A DNA stretch of 64,000 bases from Oceanicaulis sp. HLUCCA04 (GCA_001314625.1 LJSH01000004.1:174039-238038), one strand, 5' to 3'; counted from the first letter of the stretch, positions 8,536 through 16,318 are shown. The notes: a model not told the origin generated them from the sequence alone. Numbers and translations: made by a program.

Positions 8536-8987
8536 GACAGCCCCCCGTCGCGGATGATCTGGCTGTAGGTGACCTGATCGGACGGGAGCGGCAGCAATCC
8601 CCGGAAGACATAAGCCGGGTGGGCGCTCGCATCATAGCGCACGACGATCTCGCTATAGCCGGTCCGGGGTGTTTCCACCGCAACGCTGGCGCGTTCGGGG
8701 TCGATCAGGAAATAGCGCGGCAGCGTATCGGCGACATGGGCCTCGACGATGGCCGCGCGCTCATCGCCCGACAGCCCGGCAATCGAGGACCGGGCCGCTT
8801 CGGCGGTCAGCTGCTGCAGGCTGATATGGGTGGAAAACAGCAGCCCGTAGGCGATGGTGCCGACCAGAAGCAGGATCATCACCGGGGCGAGCAGCGCAAA
8901 CTCCACCGCCGAGACGGCGCGTGTATCGCGCAGGAAAGTGCCGCGTGGCCCGGCGGTGATCCGGGCGGCGGGAAACGGGATTGGCAT
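8532..8987 (-). CDS. TadE-like minor pilin / pseudopilin
   Basis: This 151-aa protein starts at 8987, where AAGGAGGTG lies 5-6 bp upstream; the longer open frame lacks this. After a basic leader comes DTRAVSAVEFALLAPVMILLL, the TadE signature: a small residue, then V-E-F-A with Glu at +5 of a processing site, followed by one membrane helix. TadE family proteins are prepilin-like subunits processed by a TadV/CpaA peptidase and needed for Flp/Tad pilus assembly. The remainder is a small exported domain. It is cotranscribed with the tadG-like gene, which begins inside its stop codon. Confidence 0.85.
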   Translation of the reverse strand: MPIPFPAARITAGPRGTFLRDTRAVSAVEFALLAPVMILLLVGTIAYGLLFSTHISLQQLTAEAARSSIAGLSGDERAAIVEAHVADTLPRYFLIDPERASVAVETPRTGYSEIVVRYDASAHPAYVFRGLLPLPSDQVTYSQIIRDGGLS

Positions 8988-9076
8988 GACGCACCTCCTT
9001 ATTGCAGGCGCGATCATGTGCAACCTGCAAGTGTAGAGATACGCGAAACGGATTAATGCAACTTATACGAGAGCGG

Positions 9077-9394
9077 TTAATCTGCCGGCGCGGGTCTCAG
9101 CCGGGTGGCCAGAGCGGTCAGCCGCCAGACGATCCAGACCGCCGCCCAGATATTGCCCAGAAAGGGCAGAGGCAGGATGAAGGCCAGCGCGATCAGCTTG
9201 TTACGCTCAAACAGCCAGATGAGGACAGCCAGGAAGACAAAGCCGAGATAGAGATCAATGAGCGCGACAACGCCCCATGGATCGGCGGCCATGGCTGAAA
9301 AGCTGGCGCCGATACTGGCCGTTTGCGAGGCCCATATGATGCTGGCCAGCAGGACAAGCCCGCCTGTAGCCAGAAGGATGCGAAGAATGGTCAT
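9077..9394 (-). CDS. Small membrane protein, DUF1475-like
   Basis: This 105-aa protein starts MTILRILLATGG at 9394, with AAAGGAG about 6 bp upstream. It has three predicted membrane helices (about 5-22, 38-58 and 66-92). The wording WASQTASIGASF...DPWGVVALIDLYLGFVFLA...GNIWAAVWIVWRL is close to the DUF1475 pattern as I remember it. Function is unknown. It sits between the tadE-like gene and the symporter gene, all on the minus strand. An N-terminally extended reading exists, but it has no ribosome-binding site. Confidence 0.7.
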   Translation of the reverse strand: MTILRILLATGGLVLLASIIWASQTASIGASFSAMAADPWGVVALIDLYLGFVFLAVLIWLFERNKLIALAFILPLPFLGNIWAAVWIVWRLTALATRLRPAPAD

Positions 9395-9456
9395 GGCACG
9401 GCTCCTTTGTATCGGCGATACGTTACGCACCGATACGACGTCACGCCATGGCCGGT

Positions 9457-10770
9457 TCAGCCTTGCGGCGTGCCGTCTTGTGTTTGCGACGGCACGGGCT
9501 GGTCTGCCGGAGCGTAGTAACGCTCCTCGTCCAGCTCGCCTTCCCATTTGGCAACAGCCACCGCCACAGCGGCATCGCCGGTCACGTTCACCGCGGTGCG
9601 AGCCATGTCCATGATGCGGTCCACCGGCAGGATGAAGCCGACAATGATGGCGATCTGCTCTGGCGGCACGTTGAACGTGCTCAGGACTATCGCCAGCAGG
9701 AACAGGCCCGCGCTGGGGATGCCCGCCGCGCCGATGGAGGCGATGGCGGCGGTAAAGGCGATCATGAAGTAATGGGTCAGCGTCAGGTCGTATCCGAAGG
9801 CCTGCGCGGTGAAGAGCGCCAGAATGCCCAGATAGAGCGCGGTGCCGTCCATATTGATGGTCGCGCCCAGCGGCAGAACCGAACCGGCGACAGAGCGCTT
9901 CACGCCCAGATTATCGACCACATTGGTAATGGTGACCGGCAGGGTCGCCGAGGAGGAGGCGGTAGAGTAGGCAACCGCCTGCGCATCGACAATGCCGCGC
10001 ATGAAGTTCAGCACGGGCAGGCGCAGGACGAACCGTATCAGCCCGCCATAGACCAGTACCGCGTGGGTGAAGAGGCCCAGATACACGGTCAGGATGAGAA
10101 GGCCGATGGACGCAAATGCCTCCAGCCCCTGGCTGACCGTGGTGTAGGCGACCAGCGCAAACACGCCGAACGGGGCGACTTCCATCACCATATGGGTGAC
10201 TTTCAGCACGACATCGGACGCCGAATTGAACAGATCACCGACCGGCTTTCCGGCTTTGCCGGCCAGAAGAATGCCGATGCCCAGCAGCACCGCAAAGAAG
10301 ATCACGGCGAGCACATCGCCATCGGCGAGCGCAGCCACCGGGTTATCCGGCACGATGGCGAGAAGCCGGCTGGACAGCGCTTCGGTCTCGGTTGAAACCG
10401 GCACGGCATCGGCTCCGCCCAGATCCGCGCCCGCGCCGGGGCGGAAAAGCAGTCCGAAAATGATACCGATAATGTTGGCAAAGAAGGTGGTGGCAAAATA
10501 GAGCAGCAGCGTCTTGCCGCCGATGGGCCCAAGGCGCTTGGGGTCGCCCAGCGCGTAGACGCCAGCCACCAGCGTGGTCAGGATTAGCGGTATGATGAGC
10601 ATGCGGATGAGGCGGATGAACAGATCACCCACCGGCCGGACATAGCTCTCGATCAGGTTTGTGGCGGCCTCTGCGCCCATGAGCTGGGACATCAGCGCCC
10701 CGAACCCGATACCCAGAACGAGGGCAGCCAGCACCCGTTTCCACAATGCCGTCCCGAACCACCAGCGCAT
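9457..10770 (-). CDS. Dicarboxylate/amino acid:cation symporter (DAACS family)
   Basis: This 437-aa inner-membrane transporter belongs to the GltP/DctA/EAAT fold and imports acidic amino acids or C4-dicarboxylates with Na+ or H+. The signatures are the serine-rich hairpin-1 tip ASSSATLP, the TM7 motif GATINMDGTA, and the TM8 line DMARTAVNVTGD, whose Asp, Arg, Thr and Asn match the aspartate/glutamate-binding set better than the DctA version. The hairpin-2 tip reads GIPSAG instead of the more usual GIPGGG. I choose the ATG at 10770 because AAGGGG is 8 bp upstream. The C-terminal 35 residues are polar and variable. It appears to be monocistronic. Confidence 0.9.
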   Translation of the reverse strand: MRWWFGTALWKRVLAALVLGIGFGALMSQLMGAEAATNLIESYVRPVGDLFIRLIRMLIIPLILTTLVAGVYALGDPKRLGPIGGKTLLLYFATTFFANIIGIIFGLLFRPGAGADLGGADAVPVSTETEALSSRLLAIVPDNPVAALADGDVLAVIFFAVLLGIGILLAGKAGKPVGDLFNSASDVVLKVTHMVMEVAPFGVFALVAYTTVSQGLEAFASIGLLILTVYLGLFTHAVLVYGGLIRFVLRLPVLNFMRGIVDAQAVAYSTASSSATLPVTITNVVDNLGVKRSVAGSVLPLGATINMDGTALYLGILALFTAQAFGYDLTLTHYFMIAFTAAIASIGAAGIPSAGLFLLAIVLSTFNVPPEQIAIIVGFILPVDRIMDMARTAVNVTGDAAVAVAVAKWEGELDEERYYAPADQPVPSQTQDGTPQG

Positions 10771-10867
10771 ATCGCTTGCCCCTTCACCGTGAATGGGCAC
10801 AGCCTAAGCGCACGGCTCGCAGCGTCAATCAGGCGATGCGGCAAGCTAGGGCGAAGGGAGGCTGGCC

Positions 10868-11332
10868 ATGGGTGAGCACACCGCGCGTGTTGTGTGGAGT
10901 CTGGGGGCGGGCGAGGACTTTACGTCCAGCCGCTATTCGCGCGCCCATCACTGGCATTTCGATGGCGGGGCGGTGGTGCCGGCATCGTCCTCGCCGCTCT
11001 CGGTGCCGGTGCCGATGTCTGATGCCAGCGCGGTTGACCCTGAAGAGGCCTTGGTCGCGGCCACCAGTGCCTGCCACATGCTGTGGTTTCTGGCGTTGGC
11101 CGCGCGCAAGGGCATCGCCATCACCAGCTATGACGATGAGGCGATTGGCCTTATGGGACCGGATGATGAGGGCCGCACCGCGATGACCGAAATCATCCTG
11201 CGTCCGCGCCTGACCTTTGAGGCAGGCGCTGAACCGGAGCCGGGCGTGCTGGAAAGCCTGCATCACGATGCGCACGCAGCGTGCTATATTGCACGCTCCT
11301 TGCGATGTCCGGTGCGGGTCGAGCCTGCCTAG
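10868..11332 (+). CDS. OsmC/Ohr family peroxiredoxin
   Basis: This 154-aa cytosolic protein is of the OsmC/Ohr family, thiol peroxidases that reduce organic hydroperoxides. It has the ATSACHMLWFLALAA helix with the first Cys (residue about 69). The second candidate is in the C-terminal part, DAHAACYIARSLRCPVRV, where two Cys occur. It resembles the general OsmC branch rather than Ohr proper. The 3' end overlaps the convergent downstream gene by 4 bp (CTAG shared by both stop codons). It is divergent from the symporter. The ahp/oxyR peroxide module lies about 2 kb away. Confidence 0.85.
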   Translation: MGEHTARVVWSLGAGEDFTSSRYSRAHHWHFDGGAVVPASSSPLSVPVPMSDASAVDPEEALVAATSACHMLWFLALAARKGIAITSYDDEAIGLMGPDDEGRTAMTEIILRPRLTFEAGAEPEPGVLESLHHDAHAACYIARSLRCPVRVEPA

Positions 11333-11646
11333 CCGGCAGCGCGGCGGCGCGTCAGGGCGTCGAAGCCCTTGATGAACGCAATGCGGATCATGAGGAACGC
11401 CCAGATTCCGCCCACGATGAGCAGAAGGGGGCCCTGCGGTTCCGCCGCCCAGATGCGCGAGATCAGCGCAATGGCGAGCGCAAAGATCATGTGCCGGCCG
11501 ACATGGCGCCAGGTCAGGTCGCGATAGCGCGAGGCGCGGCGCATGGTGCGCGCTGAAAACCAGCGCCATGCACTGACGGCCCGCCCGGCATCGTGCCGGT
11601 CGCGGTCTGTGGCGGTTTGCCCGTTATGGTGGATCGTATCAGCCAT
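11329..11646 (-). CDS. Small membrane protein of unknown function, predicted leaderless
   Basis: This 105-aa protein has a polar, Arg-rich N-terminal half (SARTMRRASRYRDLTWRHVG) and two hydrophobic segments (about 52-67 and 72-91). The C terminus is basic (TRRRAAG). There is no ribosome-binding site before the ATG at 11646. Instead a TTGACG-N17-TATTCT promoter ends 7 bp upstream, so transcription should begin at or next to the start codon. The stop codon overlaps that of the convergent osmC gene. I recognise no family and assign no function. Confidence 0.7.
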   Translation of the reverse strand: MADTIHHNGQTATDRDRHDAGRAVSAWRWFSARTMRRASRYRDLTWRHVGRHMIFALAIALISRIWAAEPQGPLLLIVGGIWAFLMIRIAFIKGFDALTRRRAAG

Positions 11647-11652
11647 AAGATC

Positions 11653-11681
11653 AGAATACGGAACTTATCAGCGTTCGTCAA
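11653..11681 (-). promoter_or_regulatory. Sigma-70-type promoter for the 11329-11646 gene
   Basis: On the minus strand this reads TTGACG (11676-11681), a 17-bp spacer, and TATTCT (11653-11658): near-consensus -35 and -10 boxes at ideal spacing. The expected transcription start is at about 11646, which is the A of the ATG. A perfect palindrome TGTGACTGTCACA (11733-11745) lies about 50 bp upstream of the -35 box and could be an activator or repressor site. Confidence 0.6.
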
Positions 11682-11732
11682 GCTCGATCAAATAGCTGAT
11701 TTTTATGGCGTTAAATTCTTTTATGACATTCG

Positions 11733-11745
11733 TGTGACTGTCACA
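11733..11745. promoter_or_regulatory. 13-bp palindrome TGTGACTGTCACA, possible operator
   Basis: This is a perfect inverted repeat (TGTGAC, T, GTCACA) in the AT-rich 139-bp gap between two minus-strand genes, upstream of the predicted promoter at 11653-11681. The half-sites look like CRP half-sites, but the 3-bp spacing (TGTGA-CTG-TCACA) is shorter than the 6 bp of a CRP site. Which regulator binds it, if any, cannot be read from sequence. Confidence 0.35.
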
Positions 11746-11785
11746 GTTTTTAATAATGTATGATCGGCGGCGGATTCCGGCCGAC

Positions 11786-13060
11786 CTACAGGGAAAGATC
11801 GAGCGCGATCATAAGCTCGGGCAGGCCGTGCAGGGGGTCATCAAAACGGCTGTCGCTCTGCTCGCTGTCGGGGGCAGTGTCCTGGGACGGTCCGGCACAG
11901 TCGGGCCGCTCGCGGATCAACGCATCCACGTGGCTGTGGTCGCTCCAGAAGTCAGCCAGCAGGCCCCGCCAGGCCTCCCCGACGGCGCGGGCATGGTCTG
12001 CGCAGCCCTCGGCCTCCAGATGCGCCATGGCGGCGTCAAGATCGCTGGCGAAGGCCGGGTCATCCAGCCGCACCGCATGCACCGCCCACCAATAGGGTGT
12101 CGAGAAGGGGTCATTCCAGGCAATGCCATCGCCATTGCGATCTTCGCCTTGGCCGTCCCAGCCATTGTCCAGAAAGGCACGAGTGGCTTCGTCATGGCCA
12201 CGCGCAACGGCGGTACGCAAGTTTTCTCGCGTGTCCGGGCTCTCATATAAGTCGTTGTAAGAATGCGCGAGAGCGAAAGGTTGAGCGCCTTCTCCGGGAT
12301 GCCACCGCCAAATCAGATACCGTTGCCAGATGGCTTCCATATCAATCCATGATGCGTGGTTAAGGTCGTGCCACGCCCATCTTTGAATTGAGCCGTTCGG
12401 ATGGTGAGCAAAACTCAGAGCAAGATCACGCCGATCAGCATTTCGCCGGAAAGCTTCTGCTGCGGCTTGCGCATGAAATCGGCGTTGGTTGACTTCTCCG
12501 CTCAGGAAGCGCGTTAAAATACCTTCGATATCAATGTGTTCCGGAACTTCTGATAGAATACTCGTCCTTGGTAACAATCCACGTCGCCGCTGCGCATACT
12601 GGTACCGCAACACGCCGTCCGCATCGGCAGTCAGAAGGCCCATCGCGGCTTCTGCCGTGTCCTGGAGAAAGGCTGAGGGCACCGGCTGATAGCCGAAGCT
12701 CCAGGGGAATTGTTCGATCTCGATGCGCCTCGAGCGCAACTCGTCTTCGCCGAGGCGTACACCGCAGGCTTCACGCTCTGCCAATTCAATCTCAATCCGG
12801 CGAGCCGAGTTCTCCAGAAAGAGACCTGCCGCGATGTCGCGCGCTTCACCGATCCAGAGGCAGTCCTCGTCATCGAATGTGCTGGCGTCGATCCGGTCCA
12901 TGACAGCGGTTTGGAAGCGCGCGTCCAGCCGTTCGACCCGTTCGGCCAATGCCGCCTCGCGCCAGTATTGCCCGGCGACATAGGCCAGTCCCGCTGACAC
13001 GGCGAGGAAACCGGCCAGCAGCAGGAGAAGTATGAGGAAAATCCGCCCGATCCATTTCAT
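11786..13060 (-). CDS. Membrane-anchored exported protein of unknown function
   Basis: This 424-aa protein starts MKWIGRIFLILLLLL at 13060, giving one N-terminal signal anchor (about residues 5-30) and a large periplasmic part. A TTG-initiated extension of 12 residues is possible; neither start has a good ribosome-binding site. The exported part is rich in Trp, His and acidic residues. Near residue 330 it contains GEDRNGDGIAWND, which fits a DxNxDG calcium-binding loop. The C terminus is acidic. I recognise no family and propose only a cell-envelope location, with calcium binding as a guess. It is followed by the AT-rich gap at 11647-11785. Confidence 0.65.
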   Translation of the reverse strand: MKWIGRIFLILLLLLAGFLAVSAGLAYVAGQYWREAALAERVERLDARFQTAVMDRIDASTFDDEDCLWIGEARDIAAGLFLENSARRIEIELAEREACGVRLGEDELRSRRIEIEQFPWSFGYQPVPSAFLQDTAEAAMGLLTADADGVLRYQYAQRRRGLLPRTSILSEVPEHIDIEGILTRFLSGEVNQRRFHAQAAAEAFRRNADRRDLALSFAHHPNGSIQRWAWHDLNHASWIDMEAIWQRYLIWRWHPGEGAQPFALAHSYNDLYESPDTRENLRTAVARGHDEATRAFLDNGWDGQGEDRNGDGIAWNDPFSTPYWWAVHAVRLDDPAFASDLDAAMAHLEAEGCADHARAVGEAWRGLLADFWSDHSHVDALIRERPDCAGPSQDTAPDSEQSDSRFDDPLHGLPELMIALDLSL

Positions 13061-13094
13061 GGCAAGGACGCTAATCACCGATAATGCAACCCGC

Positions 13095-13132
13095 AAACGA
13101 AAACCCCGCCACGGGCGCTCCGCAGCGGGGTT
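13095..13132 (-). terminator. Rho-independent terminator of the ahpC-ahpD unit
   Basis: On the minus strand an 8-bp GC-rich stem (AACCCCGC / GCGGGGTT) with a 15-nt loop is followed by TTCGTTT. It lies 40 bp after the ahpD stop codon. Confidence 0.65.
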
Positions 13133-13172
13133 CTTCAGGACGCTGTGTGGCGGGCGCGATCCTGCGCTGAAA

Positions 13173-13706
13173 TCACGCCGCAGCGGCGGCTTCGGCCTCG
13201 ATCACGCCGGCGGCGGCATTGACCACCGAGGCGATGCGCACGGCGGTCTGGATCTGCTCGGCGGTAACGCCGTGTGTGCGCAGTTCTGTGTCATGCGCGT
13301 CGATGCACATGCCGCAGCCATTGATGGCCGAGACGGCCAGCGACCAGAGCTCGAAATCGGCCTTTTCCACGCCGGGATTGGCGATGACATTCATGCGCAG
13401 GCGGGCGGGCAGTGTCTTGTAGTCCTTCGCCGAGGCCAGATGCACGAAGCGGTAATAGACATTGTTCATGCCCATTACGGCAGCGGCGGCCTTGGCGGCG
13501 TTTACGGCTTCGGCTGACAGCTTGCCGTCCACTTCGCCCGTAATCGCGCGGATCAGCGCCGGATTGCCGGTGGCCCAGGCCGAGGCCAGGAAGCAGCCAT
13601 ATTTTTTCTGGTCATCGAGCGCGGTCTCGCGCGCCAGCGAGGACAGGTTTAGCCGGATGTCCTTGGCGTAATCGGGAATATGCTCTTTGAGGCTCTCAAG
13701 GCTCAT
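13173..13706 (-). CDS. ahpD: Alkylhydroperoxidase AhpD (carboxymuconolactone decarboxylase family)
   Basis: This 177-aa protein starts [21 protein letters not shown] at 13706, with AAGGAG about 7 bp upstream. The active-site line [18 protein letters not shown] gives the C-x-x-C-xxx-H motif used for thiol-disulfide exchange; the upstream Glu of the relay is within the preceding helix (VEKADFELW). AhpD regenerates AhpC in organisms that lack AhpF, receiving electrons through a lipoyl carrier. It lies 91 bp downstream of ahpC on the same strand and is followed by a terminator. The length is the usual one for AhpD. It is probably part of an OxyR-controlled ahpCD operon. Confidence 0.92.
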   Translation of the reverse strand: MSLESLKEHIPDYAKDIRLNLSSLARETALDDQKKYGCFLASAWATGNPALIRAITGEVDGKLSAEAVNAAKAAAAVMGMNNVYYRFVHLASAKDYKTLPARLRMNVIANPGVEKADFELWSLAVSAINGCGMCIDAHDTELRTHGVTAEQIQTAVRIASVVNAAAGVIEAEAAAAA

Positions 13707-13797
13707 GGGGAGGCTCCTTGTCCTTGTCGTCAGATATGAAAACGGGCCGCGCCGGGAGGAGATGACGCGGCCCGTTTCCTGTAAGCACGAGGGGCGA

Positions 13798-14352
13798 CTA
13801 CGCCGCCTTGAGTGTCTCGCCGCCAACCGAACGGTTGCACGGGCACAGCTCGTCGGTCTGCAGCGCGTCGAGCACGCGCAGCGTGTCTTCCGGGTTGCGC
13901 CCGACATTGAGATTGGTCGCATAGACGTGCTGGATCGTGTTCTCTTCATCGACGATGAAGGTGTAGCGATAGGCGACGCCTTCGGGCGAACGGATGCCAA
14001 GCTGGTCAACCAGCGAGCCGGTCGTGTCGGCAAACTGCCACTGGTTCAGCTTGTTCAGATCGGGGTGCTCGCGGCGCCAGGCCAGCTTGCAGAACTCATT
14101 GTCGGTCGAGCCGGTCATGACGACCGCGTCCCGGTCGGCAAATTCGTCGCCCAGCTTGGCAAAGGCGGTGATCTCGGTCGGGCACACGAAGGTGAAATCC
14201 TTCGGGTAGAACACGATCACCTTCCACTTGCCGGGGAAACTGGCTTGCGTCAGCGTTTCAAACGCGGACTCGCCGTTTTCCTCGTGATGGTTGAAACCCG
14301 GCTTTACGCCCGTGACTTCAAATTCGGGAAGTTTCTGACCTATACCCAGCAT
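13798..14352 (-). CDS. ahpC: Peroxiredoxin AhpC
   Basis: This 184-aa 2-Cys peroxiredoxin reduces H2O2, organic peroxides and peroxynitrite in the cytosol. The peroxidatic cysteine is in DFTFVCPTE (near residue 60) and the resolving cysteine in DELCPCN near the C terminus. The DELCxCN ending and [16 protein letters not shown] opening resemble the actinobacterial AhpC type that works with AhpD rather than AhpF, consistent with ahpD next door. I start it at 14352, where AGGAG is about 7 bp upstream; the open frame extends upstream without family similarity. It diverges from oxyR across 133 bp. Confidence 0.95.
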   Translation of the reverse strand: MLGIGQKLPEFEVTGVKPGFNHHEENGESAFETLTQASFPGKWKVIVFYPKDFTFVCPTEITAFAKLGDEFADRDAVVMTGSTDNEFCKLAWRREHPDLNKLNQWQFADTTGSLVDQLGIRSPEGVAYRYTFIVDEENTIQHVYATNLNVGRNPEDTLRVLDALQTDELCPCNRSVGGETLKAA

Positions 14353-14449
14353 GGTGTTCTCCTGAATGACTTTGTAGGATTGGCAACGCGCCCATAGCGG
14401 CGTTTGCAGTTGCAGCAAATGTCATGCTGCACTTGCGAAAGCAAATCGA

Positions 14450-14477
14450 TTGTCTCTGCACCGGCGATAGGTTATCT
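14450..14477 (+). promoter_or_regulatory. Predicted oxyR promoter, near-leaderless start
   Basis: TTGTCT (14450-14455), a 16-bp spacer and TTATCT (14472-14477) form a fair sigma-70-type promoter. The expected transcription start is near 14484, and the oxyR ATG is at 14486 with no Shine-Dalgarno sequence, so oxyR is likely read from a leaderless or nearly leaderless message. Confidence 0.4.
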
Positions 14478-14483
14478 CGATAG
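14466..14483. promoter_or_regulatory. Candidate OxyR operator in the ahpC-oxyR divergent region
   Basis: The sequence GATAGGTTATCTCGATAG contains three alternating GATA/TATC elements, the base pattern of OxyR half-sites (ATAG/CTAT). Spacing does not match the full ATAG-N7-CTAT-N7 consensus. It overlaps the oxyR -10 box, which would fit autorepression together with ahpC activation. Confidence 0.35.
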
Positions 14484-14485
14484 CC

Positions 14486-15424
14486 ATGAGCGCGAATCTT
14501 CCCACACTGCGTCAGCTACAATTTCTTATCGTGCTGGCAGAGCACGGTAATTTCAGCCGTGCTGCAGAGGCGGCCCACGTCACCCAGCCCACGCTTTCAG
14601 CGGGCATCAAGGAGCTGGAGCTGAGCCTTGGTATCACGCTGGTGGAACGCGGCGCCCGCGGGGCCAACCTGACGCCCGCCGGAGAGACGGCGGCGGCGCG
14701 CGCGCGCACCATCCTTACCGAAGCAGAAGATCTTGTGCATGCTGCGCGTGCGGCGGGCGAGCCGCTGGCCGGGCAGTTCCGCCTTGGCGTGATCCCGACG
14801 ATTGCGCCCTTCCTGTTGCCGCGCGTCCTGCCGGCCCTGCGTGACCAGTTTGCCCAGCTGGAGCTGTTCCTGCGAGAGGATCTCACCCCGCGGCTTGTCG
14901 ATGCGCTCAAGGAACGGCGGCTTGATGCTGCGCTGATCGCCCTGCCCTATGATGCTGCAGGCATCGAGACGCGCGCCATCGCGATGGACGAATTCCTGTT
15001 TGCCTGTGCGCCGGATCACAAGCTGGCCGGAGCCGATCCGCTCAATCCGGCCATGCTGGCTGATGAGTCCCTGCTTCTGCTGGAAGACGGGCATTGCCTG
15101 CGCGATCACGCCTTGAGTATCTGCTCGGCCAGCCATAGCGCGGCGGGCCCCGGTTCCGGGCGCAGCGATGCCGCGCGGTCCGACTTTGCCGCCACCAGCC
15201 TGCACACGTTGGTCCAGATGGTCAGAAGCGGGCTGGGCGCCACCTTGCTGCCGCGCCTGGCCGTTGATGGCGGTGTGGCCGACGGGCTCGGTCTGGTGAT
15301 CAAGCCTTTTGATCCGCCCGTAGCGGGCCGCGAGATCGGCATGGCGTGGCGGCGCGGATCCGCGCGCGCCGATGAGGCGGCAAAGCTGTCCGAGGCGGTC
15401 AAGGCGGCTCTGGCACCGCGCTGA
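14486..15424 (+). CDS. oxyR: Hydrogen-peroxide sensor OxyR (LysR family)
   Basis: This 312-aa LysR-type transcription factor has an N-terminal winged helix (residues 5-65, LRQLQFLIVLAEHGNFSRAAE) and a substrate-binding-like sensor domain. The two redox cysteines of OxyR are present: Cys204 in LLLEDGHCLRDHA and Cys213 in SIC. They are spaced by 9 residues, exactly as Cys199 and Cys208 in the E. coli protein. It is divergent from ahpC-ahpD, which it almost certainly activates when oxidised. The start codon has no ribosome-binding site, but a promoter lies directly upstream. It is followed by uppP, 70 bp further on. Confidence 0.95.
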   Translation: MSANLPTLRQLQFLIVLAEHGNFSRAAEAAHVTQPTLSAGIKELELSLGITLVERGARGANLTPAGETAAARARTILTEAEDLVHAARAAGEPLAGQFRLGVIPTIAPFLLPRVLPALRDQFAQLELFLREDLTPRLVDALKERRLDAALIALPYDAAGIETRAIAMDEFLFACAPDHKLAGADPLNPAMLADESLLLLEDGHCLRDHALSICSASHSAAGPGSGRSDAARSDFAATSLHTLVQMVRSGLGATLLPRLAVDGGVADGLGLVIKPFDPPVAGREIGMAWRRGSARADEAAKLSEAVKAALAPR

Positions 15425-15494
15425 TTTTCATCACCTCGCAACACAGCTGTGCGTAGCTGGCGGCGAAACCGGACTGACGGGGAGATATGACGCC

Positions 15495-16304
15495 ATGAGC
15501 CTGACCCTTCTCATCCTGATCGCCATCGTACAGGGCCTGACCGAGTTCTTGCCCGTCTCATCCTCGGCGCATCTCATCCTCGCCCCGCTGGCCTTTGGCG
15601 TGGAGCCGCAGAGCGTGCTCATCGATGTGATGGCGCATCTGGGCTCATTGCTGGCGGTACTGGTCTATTTCCGCAAGGACATTGCGGGCGTGATCATGGG
15701 CGTCTTTGGCTGGTTCACAGGCCGGATGACCCAAGGCGGCAGGCTCGCCCTGCTGGTGCTGATCGCCACCCCGCCGGTGATGATCGTTGCAGCAATCCTG
15801 TATTTTTCGGGCTGGCTGGATGCGGTGCGCTCACCCGCCATCGTTGCCGCAGCCACGCTGGTCTTTGCCCTGCCGCTCTGGCTGGCTGACAAATATGGCG
15901 CGCGGGTGAAATCGGTAGAGACGCTGACCTACAAGGATGCGGCGCTGATCGGTCTTGCCCAGGCCGTGGCCATGATCCCCGGCGCCAGCCGCTCCGGCCT
16001 GATGATGACGGCCGCGCGGATACTGGGGGCGGAGCGCTCGGCTGCCGCGCGGTTTGCCATGCTGACCAGTATTCCCGTTATCGCCGCTTTCGGCCTGCAA
16101 TCGGGCATTGATCTGGCACGCGGGGAAGCACCGGGCGCGAGCCTTGGCGACGGGCTCATCGCGGTGGGGCTGTCGTTTGCGGCCAGCCTGGTGGCCATCC
16201 ACCTGCTCTTGAAGCTGGTCGACCGGTTCGGCTTCCTGCCCTTCGTGATCTACCGCATCGCGCTGGCATTCGCGATTCTCGCGGTGATCGTGTGGGTGGT
16301 GTGA
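15495..16304 (+). CDS. uppP: Undecaprenyl-diphosphate phosphatase UppP (BacA)
   Basis: This 269-aa integral membrane phosphatase recycles undecaprenyl pyrophosphate to the monophosphate carrier used for peptidoglycan, O-antigen and other glycans; it also confers bacitracin tolerance. The first signature is IVQGLTEFLPVSSSAHL (near residue 10, with the catalytic Glu and Ser-rich loop). The second is AVAMIPGASRSGLMMT (near residue 160). About eight hydrophobic helices fill the rest. I start it at the ATG at 15495, with GGGAGA upstream; the open frame begins earlier without resemblance. A family B inverted repeat follows immediately after the gene. Confidence 0.95.
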   Translation: MSLTLLILIAIVQGLTEFLPVSSSAHLILAPLAFGVEPQSVLIDVMAHLGSLLAVLVYFRKDIAGVIMGVFGWFTGRMTQGGRLALLVLIATPPVMIVAAILYFSGWLDAVRSPAIVAAATLVFALPLWLADKYGARVKSVETLTYKDAALIGLAQAVAMIPGASRSGLMMTAARILGAERSAAARFAMLTSIPVIAAFGLQSGIDLARGEAPGASLGDGLIAVGLSFAASLVAIHLLLKLVDRFGFLPFVIYRIALAFAILAVIVWVV

Positions 16305-16318
16305 GAATCCCGACACAC

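Noticed and set aside
11733-11745. CRP site reading of TGTGACTGTCACA
   Set aside because: CRP needs TGTGA-N6-TCACA; the spacing here is only 3 bp. It is kept only as an unassigned palindrome.
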